This document shows positions 1-9,228 of a DNA stretch of 64,000 bases, piece by piece. How positions within the stretch are numbered: the first letter of the stretch is position 1; each line of letters opens with the position of its first letter. A model generated the notes under the pieces. That model ran no database searches, was not told the origin of the DNA, and was given only the letters and a program-made list of their open reading frames with translations. Location: contig NZ_JODR01000020.1 in NCBI RefSeq assembly GCF_000725885.1, forward strand, positions 1 to 64,000, read 5' to 3'. The position numbers were made by a program, and so were the translations under genes. Origin of the DNA: Streptomyces albus subsp. albus (GTDB taxonomy: Bacteria > Actinomycetota > Actinomycetes > Streptomycetales > Streptomycetaceae).

Positions 1-20
1 CCCCGCCCCTCTCCCGGCCC

Positions 21-49
21 CGGCCCCGCACCACGCGGGTCCGGGGCCG
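21..49. terminator. Possible hairpin terminator at window start
   Basis: An 8-base inverted repeat (CGGCCCCG at 21-28, CGGGGCCG at 42-49) lies just past the 3' end of the leftward membrane-protein gene. It could end that transcript. The surroundings are so GC-rich that chance pairing is likely, and there is no U-run. Confidence 0.3.
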
Positions 50-127
50 CGCGGTGCGCCGGCGGAGGCCGGACGCTGTGGTGCCGCGCCGCCGGTCACG
101 CCGGGGGTACGTCACCGAGCCGGGCCG

Positions 128-439
128 TCACAGGAGGAACAGCACCGAGAGGAGCACGGCGGGGGTGAGGAGCAGCGTGGCCAGATGACCGACGAGGGAC
201 CGGGCCATGCCCAGCGCGGAGAACACCACCAGTCCGCCGACGAGCCAGCAGCCGAAGATCCGGGCCCCGAGCGCCTGCGCGGCCAGCTCCTCCTCGCGGG
301 TGGTGGCCTCGAAGCCCAGGGCCCCTCCGGTCATCATCGTGAGGAGCGCCGGACACAGCAGCAGGTTCACCGCCACGACGGCGTACGCGGCCGGCCCGTC
401 TGCCCGGCGCACGCTTCTCCACACCCGTACGGCCCCCAT
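128..439 (-). CDS. Small integral membrane protein of unknown function
   Basis: A 103-residue protein with an ATG start and no recognised family. Hydrophobic stretches at about residues 18-38, 58-78 and 84-102 suggest three membrane segments, with a short basic N-terminus. The segment between the first two (about 40-56) is acidic. The stop of the prenyl synthetase frame's upstream neighbour region lies close by, and the gene ends about 30 bases from the 3' end of the broken polyprenyl synthetase, so both are read leftward and could share a transcript. No function is proposed. Confidence 0.6.
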   Translation of the reverse strand: MGAVRVWRSVRRADGPAAYAVVAVNLLLCPALLTMMTGGALGFEATTREEELAAQALGARIFGCWLVGGLVVFSALGMARSLVGHLATLLLTPAVLLSVLFLL

Positions 440-471
440 GATCAGAGGATCATACGTGCGCTCGGCGATTG

Positions 472-1541
472 TCAGCGGACGGACGCAGCGGTGGCCGTGT
501 CCCGGGGTTCGAGCAGCCGCGTCTCCGCATCGACCCGCGCCCGCAGACAGTCGGTGAAGGGGGAGGCGGGTGCCAGAGTGTTCAGCAGCGCGTGGGCGCG
601 GTCGTGCAACTCGGTGAGGAACCGGTTGTAGGGGCGGACGATCTTTGGGGCGAGCATCATGGCGGCCAGCTCGCGACGTGTGCTCCGTGCGGCAGCCGTC
701 CGCTCCAGCAGGGCCAGCGCGTGCTCACGGGCGGCGGCCGGGGCGCTGTGCAGCAGGTGGACGAGCAGATAGGTGGCCGTGCCGTTCCCCAGATCCTCGC
801 CGGGCCCCCCGCACAGATCGTCGTGGTCGTTGCGGAACTGCGCGAGCACACCCAGCAGATGCCCGAACTCGCCCCAGGCCGCGACAGACGGATCGTCGCC
901 GTCCGCGCCGCTCCCGCCGGATGCCTCCTGGCCGCGGCCGGTTCCGTGGGCCAGCCGCGCGGCCATGGTGCCGGCCATCTCGTAGACGGAGCCGCTCTTC
1001 TTCCGGTACACCTCCAGCACCTGGGCGTGTCCACCTGCTGCGGACGGTTGAGGAGGTCGCCGATCTGACCGTCGGTGGCGCGCGTCCAGCAGTCGAGGTA
1101 GTCGGCCGCCAGCCGGCGGCGCAGCGGCGTGGGCAGCTCGGCCGCCTCCAACGCCCGCAGCGGCAGCGCGTATCCGCTCTCCAGGGCGGCCAGCATCGCG
1201 ACGCCCCGGTCCGTCCCGTACAGGCGGTGCCCCCCGGTGTCCCCGTCGACCAGGTCGTCGAAGGTGTTGGCCGCCCTCCACCACAGGGCGTGCACCCCGG
1301 CGACGGGCACCGCCGGTTCCGGGTCGCCGCTGATCGCACCGTGGATCAGCAGCGGAAGGGCGAACTCGTGGGGCGACGAGCGTCCTTGGCCGATCAGCGT
1401 GCCGACGGCCGTGCGCAGCGCGCCATGGCGTGGACGGTAGTCGTCGAGGAGACCGGCCAGATACTGCCGTACCAAGGGGTAGACCTCGCGGATACGCCTT
1501 TCCGCCGCCTGCCGGGCGGTGTGCTCGCTGGCCAGGGACAC
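472..1541 (-). pseudogene. Polyprenyl synthetase family gene broken by one frameshift
   Basis: The GTG start at 1541 follows a GGGAGA ribosome site. The first half reads as an all-alpha isoprenyl diphosphate synthase with the first Asp-rich motif FDDLVDGD near residue 95. Near 1025-1030 the frame changes. The rest of the protein (VLEVYRKKSGSVYEMAG, then the second Asp-rich region RNDHDDL) continues in another frame to 472. Restoring one base (for example a G in the run at about 1026) would give a single protein of about 355 residues. Family members make linear prenyl diphosphates from IPP and allylic partners. Either the gene is recently inactivated or the base is a sequencing error. The motifs on both sides are intact, which favours a recent event. 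Confidence 0.75.
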
Positions 1542-1720
1542 GGTTCTCCCAACGTCGACGCTCGTCCGAAGCCCGGGCCCGCGAGGAGACCGAACGGGAC
1601 GCCGACTTCAAGTCACTGTGCGGTCACGGTGCGTGTCCACTGTGGAGGTATCCGCCCGCCGGAAGCAAATCGGTGCCCACGTGCGGTCTCTCCGGACCCC
1701 GCCCCGGCCCTCCGGAGGCG

Positions 1721-2737
1721 TCAACCGGTGGGCGTGGGAGTCGGGTGCGAGCGGACGGGCGGTTGCTGGGCGGCCATCAAGGCACGCCAGGTTGCGACAT
1801 CGGCCTCTCCGGTCACCGGCAGACGGTGCGCCTCCTGGAACTCGGTGAGGTTGTGGGCGGTGGTCGCACTGTAGGTGCCGGTGATGTCGGTGGGCAGCCC
1901 GGCGTTGGTCAACAGGTGCTGGAGCGCCTCCACTTCGGGGCCGTGCGATCCGGAGTCCACGGTGCGGACGAGCAACGGCCAGGTGCGCGGGCCGACTTTG
2001 CCGTCGGGGAGCAGGCCCCGCTCCTTCTGGAACCTCCTGACGGCGGCTGCGGTCTTCTTCCCGAAGATCCCGTCGGCCTGCACCTCGTGGCCGTGGGCGG
2101 CGAGCAGGTACTGGACCGTCCACGCCTTCCAGTAGCGGTCCCCCTCCTGGGTGAGCTGCCACTCCGCCGCGCTGGCGGCGGGGGAGGGGGACTGCTGCTC
2201 CCGTCCGTTGCCAGAGGGCGCGGCGGCCCACCACCACACCCCCACACCGACCAGGAGCAGGAAGGTCGCCGCCGCGGCGAGGGGCCATGCGGTCACCTGC
2301 CGCACCCGGGTGCGGTGTCCGGCCGCGGACGAGGCGGCGGGCGAGGGCCCGGAGCGCTCCGGCCCGGCGCCCTGTGCCTCTGCGGGACCGGGCGGTGCGC
2401 TGTCTCCGGCGCCGTCCGGGGCGGTCGTCCGGTGGGCGCGGCGCCTCGCGGCGGTGGTCGCCTCCCGGTGCAGGGCGCGGGCCCGGGCCAGTTCACCGGC
2501 GGGCGCCCCCAGATGACTGTGCAGCAGTTCGACGACGCGCAGCGGTGCGGTGGACGGATGCCGGGGGTTCAGATAGCGGGACAGCGTCGTCTGGTCGACC
2601 CCCACATGGCGGGCCAGCGACTGCTGGGTCGGCTTTTCGACCCCGTTGTGCGCCGACTGCTCCCACCACTGCCTCAGCAGCCGGGCGAGCGCCGCCCCGG
2701 CCGGTTGCTCATGCTGCATGTTCCGTAATGCGGTCAC
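1721..2737 (-). CDS. HTH protein with one membrane helix and two peptidoglycan-binding domains
   Basis: 338 residues, GTG start at 2737. Residues 38-58 form an XRE/Cro-like helix-turn-helix (QQSLARHVGVDQTTLSRYL). A basic Ala/Pro linker leads to one membrane helix at about 150-172. The outer part carries two PG_binding_1 repeats at about 203-256 and 266-320, each with the D-G-x-x-G-x-x-T pattern. The likely topology is an intracellular DNA-binding domain, one membrane pass and a wall-sensing exterior, so a one-component cell-wall sensor is plausible but inferred. Codon 4 is TTA (2726-2728), which would make translation depend on the bldA leucine tRNA. If translation began at the ATG at 2719 the TTA would be avoided. 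The wall hydrolase genes start about 260 bases away in the opposite direction, which fits a role in wall metabolism. Confidence 0.8.
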   Translation of the reverse strand: MTALRNMQHEQPAGAALARLLRQWWEQSAHNGVEKPTQQSLARHVGVDQTTLSRYLNPRHPSTAPLRVVELLHSHLGAPAGELARARALHREATTAARRRAHRTTAPDGAGDSAPPGPAEAQGAGPERSGPSPAASSAAGHRTRVRQVTAWPLAAAATFLLLVGVGVWWWAAAPSGNGREQQSPSPAASAAEWQLTQEGDRYWKAWTVQYLLAAHGHEVQADGIFGKKTAAAVRRFQKERGLLPDGKVGPRTWPLLVRTVDSGSHGPEVEALQHLLTNAGLPTDITGTYSATTAHNLTEFQEAHRLPVTGEADVATWRALMAAQQPPVRSHPTPTPTG

Positions 2738-2998
2738 TGCCCTGCACCTTGCCGTCCTCCTGCATCACCGCAGGTCACCGGGCACGCATAAGCGGCCTGA
2801 CATAGAGGCATCAGCCTGCGGTGGGCAGATGCTAGATGACCCGGGCCCTCCCGGTGCAGGGTGAGAACGCGGCCGGCGACAAGCCCCGCGACCCCCACTT
2901 CCCCTCCTGCTCCGGTGACGGAACCGCCCCTGCCTGCCCGGATGGCGCGGCGCACCGTCACGCCCGGGGGCTGGAGGCCCGGCCAAGGGAATCGGATC

Positions 2999-3811
2999 AT
3001 GCGCATAACATCACCCGTACGAGTACGTCGTCCGGTAACCGCCGGTGCTGCTCTGGGCGCGGCCCTGACGGTGCTGACGGCTCTGCCCGCCCTCGCCCCC
3101 CAGGCGCAGGCGGCTCCGCCCTCCTCCTACCGGGTCACCGGTGTGGACACCAGCCACCACAACCACGGGCCCCAGGAGAAGACGCCCATCGACTGGCCGC
3201 GGGTGGCCCGCGGACACTCCTTCGCGTTCTTCAAGGCGACCCAGGGCACCCGTTACGCGGACCCCTGGTTCGCACGGGACTTCGCCGCGGCCTCCCGTAC
3301 GGCGCTGGTGCGTGCCCCGTACCACTTCTTCGACCCGAGGAGCGCCGGGGACGGCGTCGCCCAGGCACGGCACTTCATCGCCACCGCCCGCAAAGCGGGA
3401 TACCAGGGCGGTCGCGCGGGGGAGTTGCCGCCGGTCCTGGACATCGAGAAGGTGCGGCGGGGCGGCAGGGAAATGTGCCCGCCCGGACTCCGCGTCCAGC
3501 AGGTCGCGGCGTTCCTCAAAGAGGTCAGGAGCGCGTTCAAGGCCGCGCCGATCGTCTACACCCGCGCCTCGTTCGTGCGTGAGTGCATGAACGGCAAGGG
3601 GAACGTCTTCGCCGGTCATCCGTTGTGGCTGGCCCGTTACGGCAGCGGTGCGAAGGAGCCGCAGCCGGTACCCGGGGCGGGCCGGTCATGGACGTTCTGG
3701 CAGTACACCGACAAGGGTCGCACTCCCGGCATCCCCGGCGCGGCCGATCTCAACGTCTTCCGCGGCAGCCTCAAGGAACTCCGCGCCATGGCCAACCAGC
3801 GCCTTCGCTGA
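2999..3811 (+). CDS. Secreted GH25 lysozyme (N-acetylmuramidase)
   Basis: 270 residues. The ATG at 2999 is preferred because AAGGGA lies 8 bases upstream and the product then begins with a clean signal peptide (basic start, hydrophobic core, Ala-rich cleavage site near residue 39). The body is a glycoside hydrolase family 25 barrel: VTGVDTSHHN at the start, AFFKATQGT, PYHFFDP and the catalytic D-x-E strand PPVLDIEK near residue 150, then WTFWQYTDKG and a final D-x-N. GH25 enzymes cut the beta-1,4 bond between N-acetylmuramate and N-acetylglucosamine in peptidoglycan. The neighbouring secreted carboxypeptidase-like enzyme also acts on the wall, so the two may work together. Confidence 0.93.
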   Translation: MRITSPVRVRRPVTAGAALGAALTVLTALPALAPQAQAAPPSSYRVTGVDTSHHNHGPQEKTPIDWPRVARGHSFAFFKATQGTRYADPWFARDFAAASRTALVRAPYHFFDPRSAGDGVAQARHFIATARKAGYQGGRAGELPPVLDIEKVRRGGREMCPPGLRVQQVAAFLKEVRSAFKAAPIVYTRASFVRECMNGKGNVFAGHPLWLARYGSGAKEPQPVPGAGRSWTFWQYTDKGRTPGIPGAADLNVFRGSLKELRAMANQRLR

Positions 3812-3970
3812 ACACCCCAGGCCGCCCGCCGGGGGCGCCACGACCTCGCGCAACCACGGGGGGCACCGGCGCACCCGCGTCCTGCCGCCGCACCGGCACC
3901 ACCGCATCGCGGTCCGGACATCCGATCCGAACGCCGCAGCGGCGGCCGGCGGTTGGGCCGGGACCGCCTT

Positions 3971-4021
3971 CCGGTCCGGCAGCCGGACCGGCACCGGGTC
4001 CCGGTCCGACTGTCGGACCGG
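3971..4021. terminator. Two adjacent strong hairpins after the lysozyme gene
   Basis: A perfect 10-base inverted repeat (CCGGTCCGGC at 3971-3980, GCCGGACCGG at 3982-3991) is followed by a perfect 9-base repeat (CCGGTCCGA at 4001-4009, TCGGACCGG at 4013-4021). They lie about 160 bases past the lysozyme stop and could terminate its transcript. They are rich in the same CGGTCCG core, so an operator role is also possible. Confidence 0.45.
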
Positions 4022-4044
4022 ACGCCGCACCTCCGCCGGCCTCG

Positions 4045-4167
4045 GCGCCGGACACCCCGGTCCTGTCCGGTTTCGCGCGGGACACCGCGTCCCCGTCCGG
4101 CTTCCGCGCCGGACACCGCATCCCCGTCCGGCTTTCGCGCCGGACGCCGTTTATCCGCCCGGCCTCC
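4045..4167. repeat. Four imperfect tandem copies of a 31-base unit
   Basis: Units run 4045-4074 (30 bases), 4075-4105, 4106-4136 and 4137-4167, each starting GCGCCGGAC or a close variant and ending in GTCCGGCTTC-like sequence. The array lies in the gap between the lysozyme and M15 peptidase genes and stops just before the latter's ribosome site at 4182. The function is unknown. The repeats are directly abutting, so they are not a CRISPR array. Confidence 0.7.
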
Positions 4168-4194
4168 GCGCCGGCACACGAAGAAGGAGCGAAC

Positions 4195-4773
4195 ATGCCC
4201 GTGACGCCTGTCACCACGACCCGCCGCCGCAACGGTGCCCGTCTGCTCGTGGCGGCCCTCGCCGCGGCCACTCTCACCGCCGGCGCCGGCACGGCCGCCG
4301 AAGCCGGCACCACGGCCGACAGCCGGGCCGCCCTCGCCAAGAAGATCCTCAACACGCGCGGCATCGCCCTGGCCACCGTCCACCCCGGGGGCCGCCACGC
4401 CGCCTCCACCGCCCGGCAGAACATCGTCGACACCGCCAACGGCAAAGGGGCCCTCACCAGCCCCTGGAGCGACAAGCCCAACCGCAGGGTCCTCCTCGAC
4501 ACCCGCATGCTCAACGGGATGCTGAAGCTGCGCACCCAGCACAACTACAGGATCTCCGTCTCCGAGATCGTCGGAGGGGACCACAGCACCAACTCCAGGC
4601 ACTACGCGGGACTCGCCGTCGACATCAACTACATCAACGGCCGCCACGTCGGCTCGGGTGCCCCGCACCGCGCGCTGATGGCCGCCTGCAAGCGGCTCGG
4701 CGCCAACGAGGTCCTCGGCCCCGGCGACCGCGGCCACAGCAGGCACGTCCACTGCGCCTGGCCCCGCCGCTGA
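4195..4773 (+). CDS. Secreted M15-type D-Ala-D-Ala carboxypeptidase-like protein
   Basis: 192 residues. The ATG at 4195 has AGAAGGAG 6 bases upstream, and the open frame before it is repeat-derived. A signal peptide covers about residues 1-40. The C-terminal half has the zinc-site pattern of peptidase family M15: SRHYAGLAVDI (S-x-H-x-x-G-x-A-x-D) near residues 138-146 and a third histidine in SRHVHCAW at the end. The family cleaves or binds D-Ala-D-Ala type bonds in peptidoglycan. The N-terminal 90 residues are not a recognisable binding domain. It follows the lysozyme on the same strand, but hairpins and a tandem repeat separate the two, so they are probably transcribed separately. Confidence 0.85.
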   Translation: MPVTPVTTTRRRNGARLLVAALAAATLTAGAGTAAEAGTTADSRAALAKKILNTRGIALATVHPGGRHAASTARQNIVDTANGKGALTSPWSDKPNRRVLLDTRMLNGMLKLRTQHNYRISVSEIVGGDHSTNSRHYAGLAVDINYINGRHVGSGAPHRALMAACKRLGANEVLGPGDRGHSRHVHCAWPRR

Positions 4774-4912
4774 CCCGGGCCCGGCGCCGCGTGTCCGCCC
4801 CCGTGGCGGGCACGCGGCGCCGGGCCGCAGCGCAGTACCGTCCGAAGGCGGGGGCCGGGCCCGCGGCACCGGCCCCCGGCCATGGCCTCCCACGCGGACG
4901 GCGCAGGCGCCG

Positions 4913-6175
4913 CTACCGCGCCAGATGCCGCGCGAAGAACGACCGGACGTGGTGCCGTACACGGGGCACGGACACGGCGGGCTCCACCGCGCCCACCAGC
5001 GCGCGCCGGGCCTCGGCCGTCATCAGCCCGGCGGCCTGGAGCTGCGGGGCCAGGGACGCGTAGTCGGTGAACACCCAGTGGGCGGCCCGGTCGATCTGCC
5101 GTCTGCGGGTACATCCGTCGGAGAGCATGGCCGCCCACGACGACTCCAGCTCCCGCTTGGCCGCGGCCTGGCCGATGAAGCCGTCGGTGCCCAGGAGGAG
5201 CAGTGGCCGGTCGACCCCGAAGCGGGCGACCGGATAGAGCTCCCCCTCCTGGCCCGGCCCCTGCGGCGGATGGTTCAGATAGCCCTCCAGCACCACCGCC
5301 GCGGCCGTACGGCGGTCCTCGTACAGGGTCTGGGCGACCGCGGTGCCGCCGGCTGAGTGCCCGTAGCACCCCACTCGCCGCAGATCGAGGGCCCGGCCGA
5401 GACGGTCGGGCAGCGGACGGCCCGCCGCGTCCGGGTTCTCTCCGGCCGCCAGCGCTTCCAACCGGTCCAGGACGAAGCGCAGATCGGCGATCCGCGTCTC
5501 GATCATGGTGCGCTCCAGGGGCGGGTCCGTACGGGGATCGCCCCGGAACACCGTGGTGCGCCAGGGGCGGTCCCGGTAGGCGGTGGTGGCCGGGAACTCC
5601 ACCTCGCTCGCGTCACCGGGGTGATCGACGGTCACCACGACGAAACCGTGGCTCGCCAGCTCCTCCGCGAGTCCCGTGCCCATGGAGCGGGGATCGGCGC
5701 CGCCCGGGCTGTGGAGCAGGACCGGACGCCGGACGGCTTGCGCGGGGGCGTCCGTGTACGCGTGCGTGGTGGTGGCCGCCCAGTCCACACCCGAGGGCGG
5801 CAGACCGTGGATGTGCACGTCGATCTGCTCGAACAGGGCTGCGGCGCCGGGCGTCATGTGCGGGGCGAGCGGGCGTCCCCGCACGGTACGGGCCGGATAC
5901 AGGATCGTGGCCATCACCTCCCGGACGGGGAAGGCCGGGTCCCAGGGGTCACGCCGGGAGCGGTCCACCAGATACAGGGTGGTGGTCCCGACGCGGTGGG
6001 GTCCGGTCGGTGCGGGAAGCCGCAGGGTGACGCCGCCGGCGGGACGCGCCTGCGCCCGCGCCGTACCGCCGGTGAACAGCAGCCCCGCCGACAGGGCGGC
6101 GGCCGACATGACGACGCCGCGGCGGCCCGGACGGCGCGGGCCGGCTGGACAGGAAGTGGAAGTCATGGCGTGCAT
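4913..6175 (-). CDS. Tat-exported alpha/beta hydrolase of the PAF-acetylhydrolase type
   Basis: About 420 residues from the ATG at 6175 (ATG at 6166 is an alternative; neither has a strong ribosome site). A twin-arginine leader (RRPGRRGVVMSAAALSAG) is followed by an Ala-rich cleavage region. The core shows a typical lipase order: a strand ending in HSPGGADPRS (oxyanion region), DHPGDASEVEF, the nucleophile elbow CYGHSAGGTA, LLGTDGFI, and a late His in DRAAHWVFTDY. Relatives include plate-forming lipases and platelet-activating factor acetylhydrolases that remove short acyl groups outside the cell. The substrate here is unknown. It is divergent from the wHTH regulator gene starting at 6253, which may control it. 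Confidence 0.85.
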   Translation of the reverse strand: MHAMTSTSCPAGPRRPGRRGVVMSAAALSAGLLFTGGTARAQARPAGGVTLRLPAPTGPHRVGTTTLYLVDRSRRDPWDPAFPVREVMATILYPARTVRGRPLAPHMTPGAAALFEQIDVHIHGLPPSGVDWAATTTHAYTDAPAQAVRRPVLLHSPGGADPRSMGTGLAEELASHGFVVVTVDHPGDASEVEFPATTAYRDRPWRTTVFRGDPRTDPPLERTMIETRIADLRFVLDRLEALAAGENPDAAGRPLPDRLGRALDLRRVGCYGHSAGGTAVAQTLYEDRRTAAAVVLEGYLNHPPQGPGQEGELYPVARFGVDRPLLLLGTDGFIGQAAAKRELESSWAAMLSDGCTRRRQIDRAAHWVFTDYASLAPQLQAAGLMTAEARRALVGAVEPAVSVPRVRHHVRSFFARHLAR

Positions 6176-6252
6176 GCTGTCGTCCGGCACCGCGGCCCGG
6201 ACATCATTGAGGCTCAGACCGAAAGGGTGGCGGACAGCCGAGGGAGCGGGCA

Positions 6253-7251
6253 GTGATACGGATCCACCTGACGGCGGCGGATTTCGCCCGTGTCCGGTTC
6301 GCACCGGGGCCCGCCCCCTTGCAGGAGCTGAACATGGCGCTCGCGAAGATGATGCGCCCCGACGACGCACTCCTCTACGGCCGCTGGCGCACACGCCTGC
6401 TGCGGGCCCTGCCCGCCGCGGCGAAACCGTTCTCCGACCTCGTCCCCGCGGGCCGAGCACCCGCGTTCCTCGACGTGTTCAGCAACGACCTGGCCGAAGG
6501 GCTGGAGACCGTGCGGAGTTTCCCCACGGCCTTGGTCCGCTCCGAGATCGTGCGGGTTCACGCCCCCGTCCCCGGCCCCCCACCGCGGTGGATCCGCGCA
6601 CTGCACCGGGGCGACGACGACGCCTGGCAGCTTCTGCACCGGGCCCAGCGGGCCGCCTTCGACGCCGCACTGCGCCCCGTCTGGTCCCGCATCGAGGATC
6701 TGCACCAGGAGGAGTTCACCCGCTACGCGCTGACCGCCGCCGAACAGGGCACCGCCGCCGCACTCACCGCCCTCCTCCCCGGAAGCCGGCTGCGCAACGA
6801 CACCTGGGAACTGGACGCCCCATGGGAGGCGGACATGACCCCGGACGGCCACGGGCTCGTCCTCCACCCCACCTTCCACGGGCTCGGCCACCCCTTCGTC
6901 GCCGCCCCGGCGGACGGCGCCGTCCACCTGACGTACCCGGCGGGCCCCGGTCTGCCGCTCGTCCCTGATGCAGCCGGCACCCCCGAGCACCCGCTGGTGC
7001 CGGTGCTCGGCCGGACCCGGCTGCACATCCTGCTGCTGCTCGCCGAGGAGCACACCACCGGTGGTCTCGCCCGCCGGCTGCGGATCAGCAACGCGACCGT
7101 CTCCGCGCACACCGCCGCGCTGCGGGGCGGTGGGCTGATCACCACGAGCCGCGCCGGCCGCGCCGTCCTGCACCGCCGTAGCGCGCTGGGAACCCTGCTG
7201 CTCCGCCGCCACAGCGGCTCCGGCCGTCCCGGCGCCCCACCGCGCTTCTGA
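6253..7251 (+). CDS. Winged-helix (ArsR-like) transcriptional regulator
   Basis: 332 residues from a GTG at 6253 with AGGGAG just upstream. The C-terminal 90 residues form a winged helix: LGRTRLHILLLLAEEHTTG, then recognition helix LRISNATVSAHTAALRGGG, then the wing ITTSRAGRAVLHRRS. The first 230 residues are a conserved but uncharacterised region seen in a large Streptomyces group of ArsR-like regulators (it begins IHLTAADFARVRFAPGPAPLQEL). No metal-binding cysteine pair is visible, so this is not a classical metal sensor. The 77-base gap to the divergent hydrolase makes that gene a likely target. Confidence 0.85.
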   Translation: MIRIHLTAADFARVRFAPGPAPLQELNMALAKMMRPDDALLYGRWRTRLLRALPAAAKPFSDLVPAGRAPAFLDVFSNDLAEGLETVRSFPTALVRSEIVRVHAPVPGPPPRWIRALHRGDDDAWQLLHRAQRAAFDAALRPVWSRIEDLHQEEFTRYALTAAEQGTAAALTALLPGSRLRNDTWELDAPWEADMTPDGHGLVLHPTFHGLGHPFVAAPADGAVHLTYPAGPGLPLVPDAAGTPEHPLVPVLGRTRLHILLLLAEEHTTGGLARRLRISNATVSAHTAALRGGGLITTSRAGRAVLHRRSALGTLLLRRHSGSGRPGAPPRF

Positions 7252-7417
7252 CCTGGGCGACGAAGGGCCGGGGCGCGGAGTCCGCGAGGGCGTCGAGGAG
7301 CTCCCCCGGAGCCGCCCGGGAGGCGCTCAGTGGCACAACCGGCGCCGCGGCGGCCTGCCGCCTTTGCACGGCGTGCACGGCACGGTCCCGTCCCGTCCGT
7401 TCGCGGGCCGCGCCGGC

Positions 7418-7921
7418 TCAGTCCGTCAGACGCTTGGCGTACCGGTGGCACGGGACCGCGATCGGGCCCTCGGGGCCCGCAGCGGGGTAGTCGAACGGTC
7501 CTTCGTCGGACCAGCCCTGACGGGCGTAGAAGCGGCGCGCGCGGGCGTTGCCGGTGGCGACCGCCAGCCAGGCACGGTCGTGGCCGTTCTCCCCGACCAG
7601 GCGTTCCGCCTCCGCGAGGAGTACACCCGCCACGCCCGTCCCGCGCCCGGCCGCCGCCACATAGACCTGCTCGACCTCGTCGCCGGCCACCATGACGAAG
7701 CCCGCCACTTCGCCGTCGGCGACGGCGACCACTGTGTCTCCCACCCGCTCCGCGGCACGGGCCGCGAACGACTCGGGCGTGCGGACCGCAGCCAACTCCT
7801 CGGGCACATGCCCCAGATGACCGTCGCGCCAGATGTCCGCCACCGCCTCGGCGTCGGCGGGGCGTGCCGGGCGCACGACGACCGCGCTCCCGCTCGCGCG
7901 GTTTCCCTCCTGTGTGAACAT
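7418..7921 (-). CDS. GNAT-family N-acetyltransferase
   Basis: 167 residues, ATG at 7921. It has the GNAT fold signature: VVVRPARPADAEAVADIW at the start, VAGFVMVAGDEVEQVYVAAAGRGTGVAGVLL (the acetyl-CoA loop is the R-G-x-G-V-A segment), and NARARRFYARQGWSDEG near the C-terminus. Members transfer the acetyl group of acetyl-CoA to amines of small molecules or proteins. The acceptor cannot be read from the sequence. A 60-base gap separates it from the AraC regulator, also on the minus strand. Confidence 0.9.
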   Translation of the reverse strand: MFTQEGNRASGSAVVVRPARPADAEAVADIWRDGHLGHVPEELAAVRTPESFAARAAERVGDTVVAVADGEVAGFVMVAGDEVEQVYVAAAGRGTGVAGVLLAEAERLVGENGHDRAWLAVATGNARARRFYARQGWSDEGPFDYPAAGPEGPIAVPCHRYAKRLTD

Positions 7922-7980
7922 CTCGCCAGGCTAGCCGCGGGGTCCGACACCGGCTGGGCTGCGGACGGCCCGGCACACCG

Positions 7981-8970
7981 TCAGGAGCGGAGGGTGACGG
8001 AAGGGGCGTGCCCGTAGCGCTTCCGGTACCAGTGCGCGAACCGGCCCAGGTTGGAGAAGCCCCAGCGGTAGGCGATCTGAGCGACCGTGACCGGCCCGTC
8101 GGCGTCGGCAGCCACCAGGTCGCGGTGGGCACGGTCGAGCCGCACCTCGCGCAGATAGGCCAACGGCGTGCAGCCGGCGTACCGCTGGAACGCCTCCTGG
8201 AGGGCCCGGGGGCTGAGCCGGGCCGCCGCGGCGAGATCGGAGAGCGTCAGCGGCTGGTCGCTGCGTTCCTCGATGAGCTGGATCGCTCTTCGGACGGCGG
8301 GATGGGCCACGTTCCCCGTGTAGCGCACCGGCTCCGAAGCCGGCACCAGACGGTGCGTCGCCATCAGCGTCGCGGCGGTCATCTGGGTCAGCTGCGCGGC
8401 GATCAGCGGATTGTCGTGCGCGACACCCCCGGCCATCACCTCGCGGTGCACGGCCGCGGAGATGCCCGACCAGCTCTCCGCCGCCGCGGCGGACACCGGG
8501 CCGCCCAGTGCGAACCGCGCCCGCACCGGCTCCTCCCGCCCCAGCGCCTCGCCCGCCGCCCGGTCCACCACATCCCTCGGCAGCCTGATCGTCGTCATCC
8601 GGCTGCCGGCGGTCCAGAAGACCTTGAACCTCCGGTGCGGGTCGAGCACATAGGTGTCGCCCGTGTCGACGAACTGCTCCTCGCGGCCCGGCGACTCCAC
8701 CCGGACCCTGCCCTTGTGAACCTGGCACACGAGCAGATACGTCGTCAGCGGCTCGGGCGCCACCAGCGTCTCGGTCCCGTAGCTCAGCCCGGACAGGGTG
8801 ACGCCGGGGAAACCGCCTTCCGCGTACCAGGCGGAGAAGTCCTGCGGCCTGCTCAGCGCGCGCAGCTCGTACGGACTGTACGCGCTGCTGATCATTTCGC
8901 GCGTCTCGTCCAGATCGTCGCTGCGGACCAGCGTCCGCATGCGGCTCCCCTCGCCAGCGGGCGCATGCAT
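7981..8970 (-). CDS. AraC-family transcriptional regulator
   Basis: 329 residues from the ATG at 8970, chosen because GAGGAAG lies about 7 bases upstream. The N-terminal 200 residues match the AraC_binding_2 type ligand/dimer domain (FSAWYAEGGFPGVTLSGLSYG, then YLLVCQVHKGRV). The C-terminal 100 residues carry the two AraC helix-turn-helices: LTLSDLAAAARLSPRALQEAF and VTVAQIAYRWGFSNLGRFAHWYRKRYG. The AT-richer stretch upstream (about 8985-9065) probably holds its promoter. No target is evident nearby. Confidence 0.9.
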   Translation of the reverse strand: MHAPAGEGSRMRTLVRSDDLDETREMISSAYSPYELRALSRPQDFSAWYAEGGFPGVTLSGLSYGTETLVAPEPLTTYLLVCQVHKGRVRVESPGREEQFVDTGDTYVLDPHRRFKVFWTAGSRMTTIRLPRDVVDRAAGEALGREEPVRARFALGGPVSAAAAESWSGISAAVHREVMAGGVAHDNPLIAAQLTQMTAATLMATHRLVPASEPVRYTGNVAHPAVRRAIQLIEERSDQPLTLSDLAAAARLSPRALQEAFQRYAGCTPLAYLREVRLDRAHRDLVAADADGPVTVAQIAYRWGFSNLGRFAHWYRKRYGHAPSVTLRS

Positions 8971-9228
8971 CAGGGCTTCCTCACTCACCGTCGCGTTATC
9001 CGGCCAGGGGCCGCGCTTTGCGGCTAGCTCGCCTTTTCCGCAGTGAGTAACGTTCTCAGTCCCAGGAGTCAAATGGCCTACGGGATCGCGGCACCGCCGC
9101 GGAACAGTATCGGCCAACTTCCTGGAGTCGTACCGCGCCTGGGGATCGGGGGACCCCAGCGCCGTACGTCAGGGCCCCGAGCCGGTTCACCGGTTCGGGG
9201 CCCTGCTGGTATGCGCCGCCGGCGCCCG

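Noticed and set aside
4045..4167. Possible CRISPR array
   Set aside because: Units abut directly with no spacers and differ among themselves.
7139..7378. Minus-strand 79-codon frame overlapping the wHTH gene end
   Set aside because: It overlaps a confident gene in antisense and has no start signal; only a short part looks protein-like.
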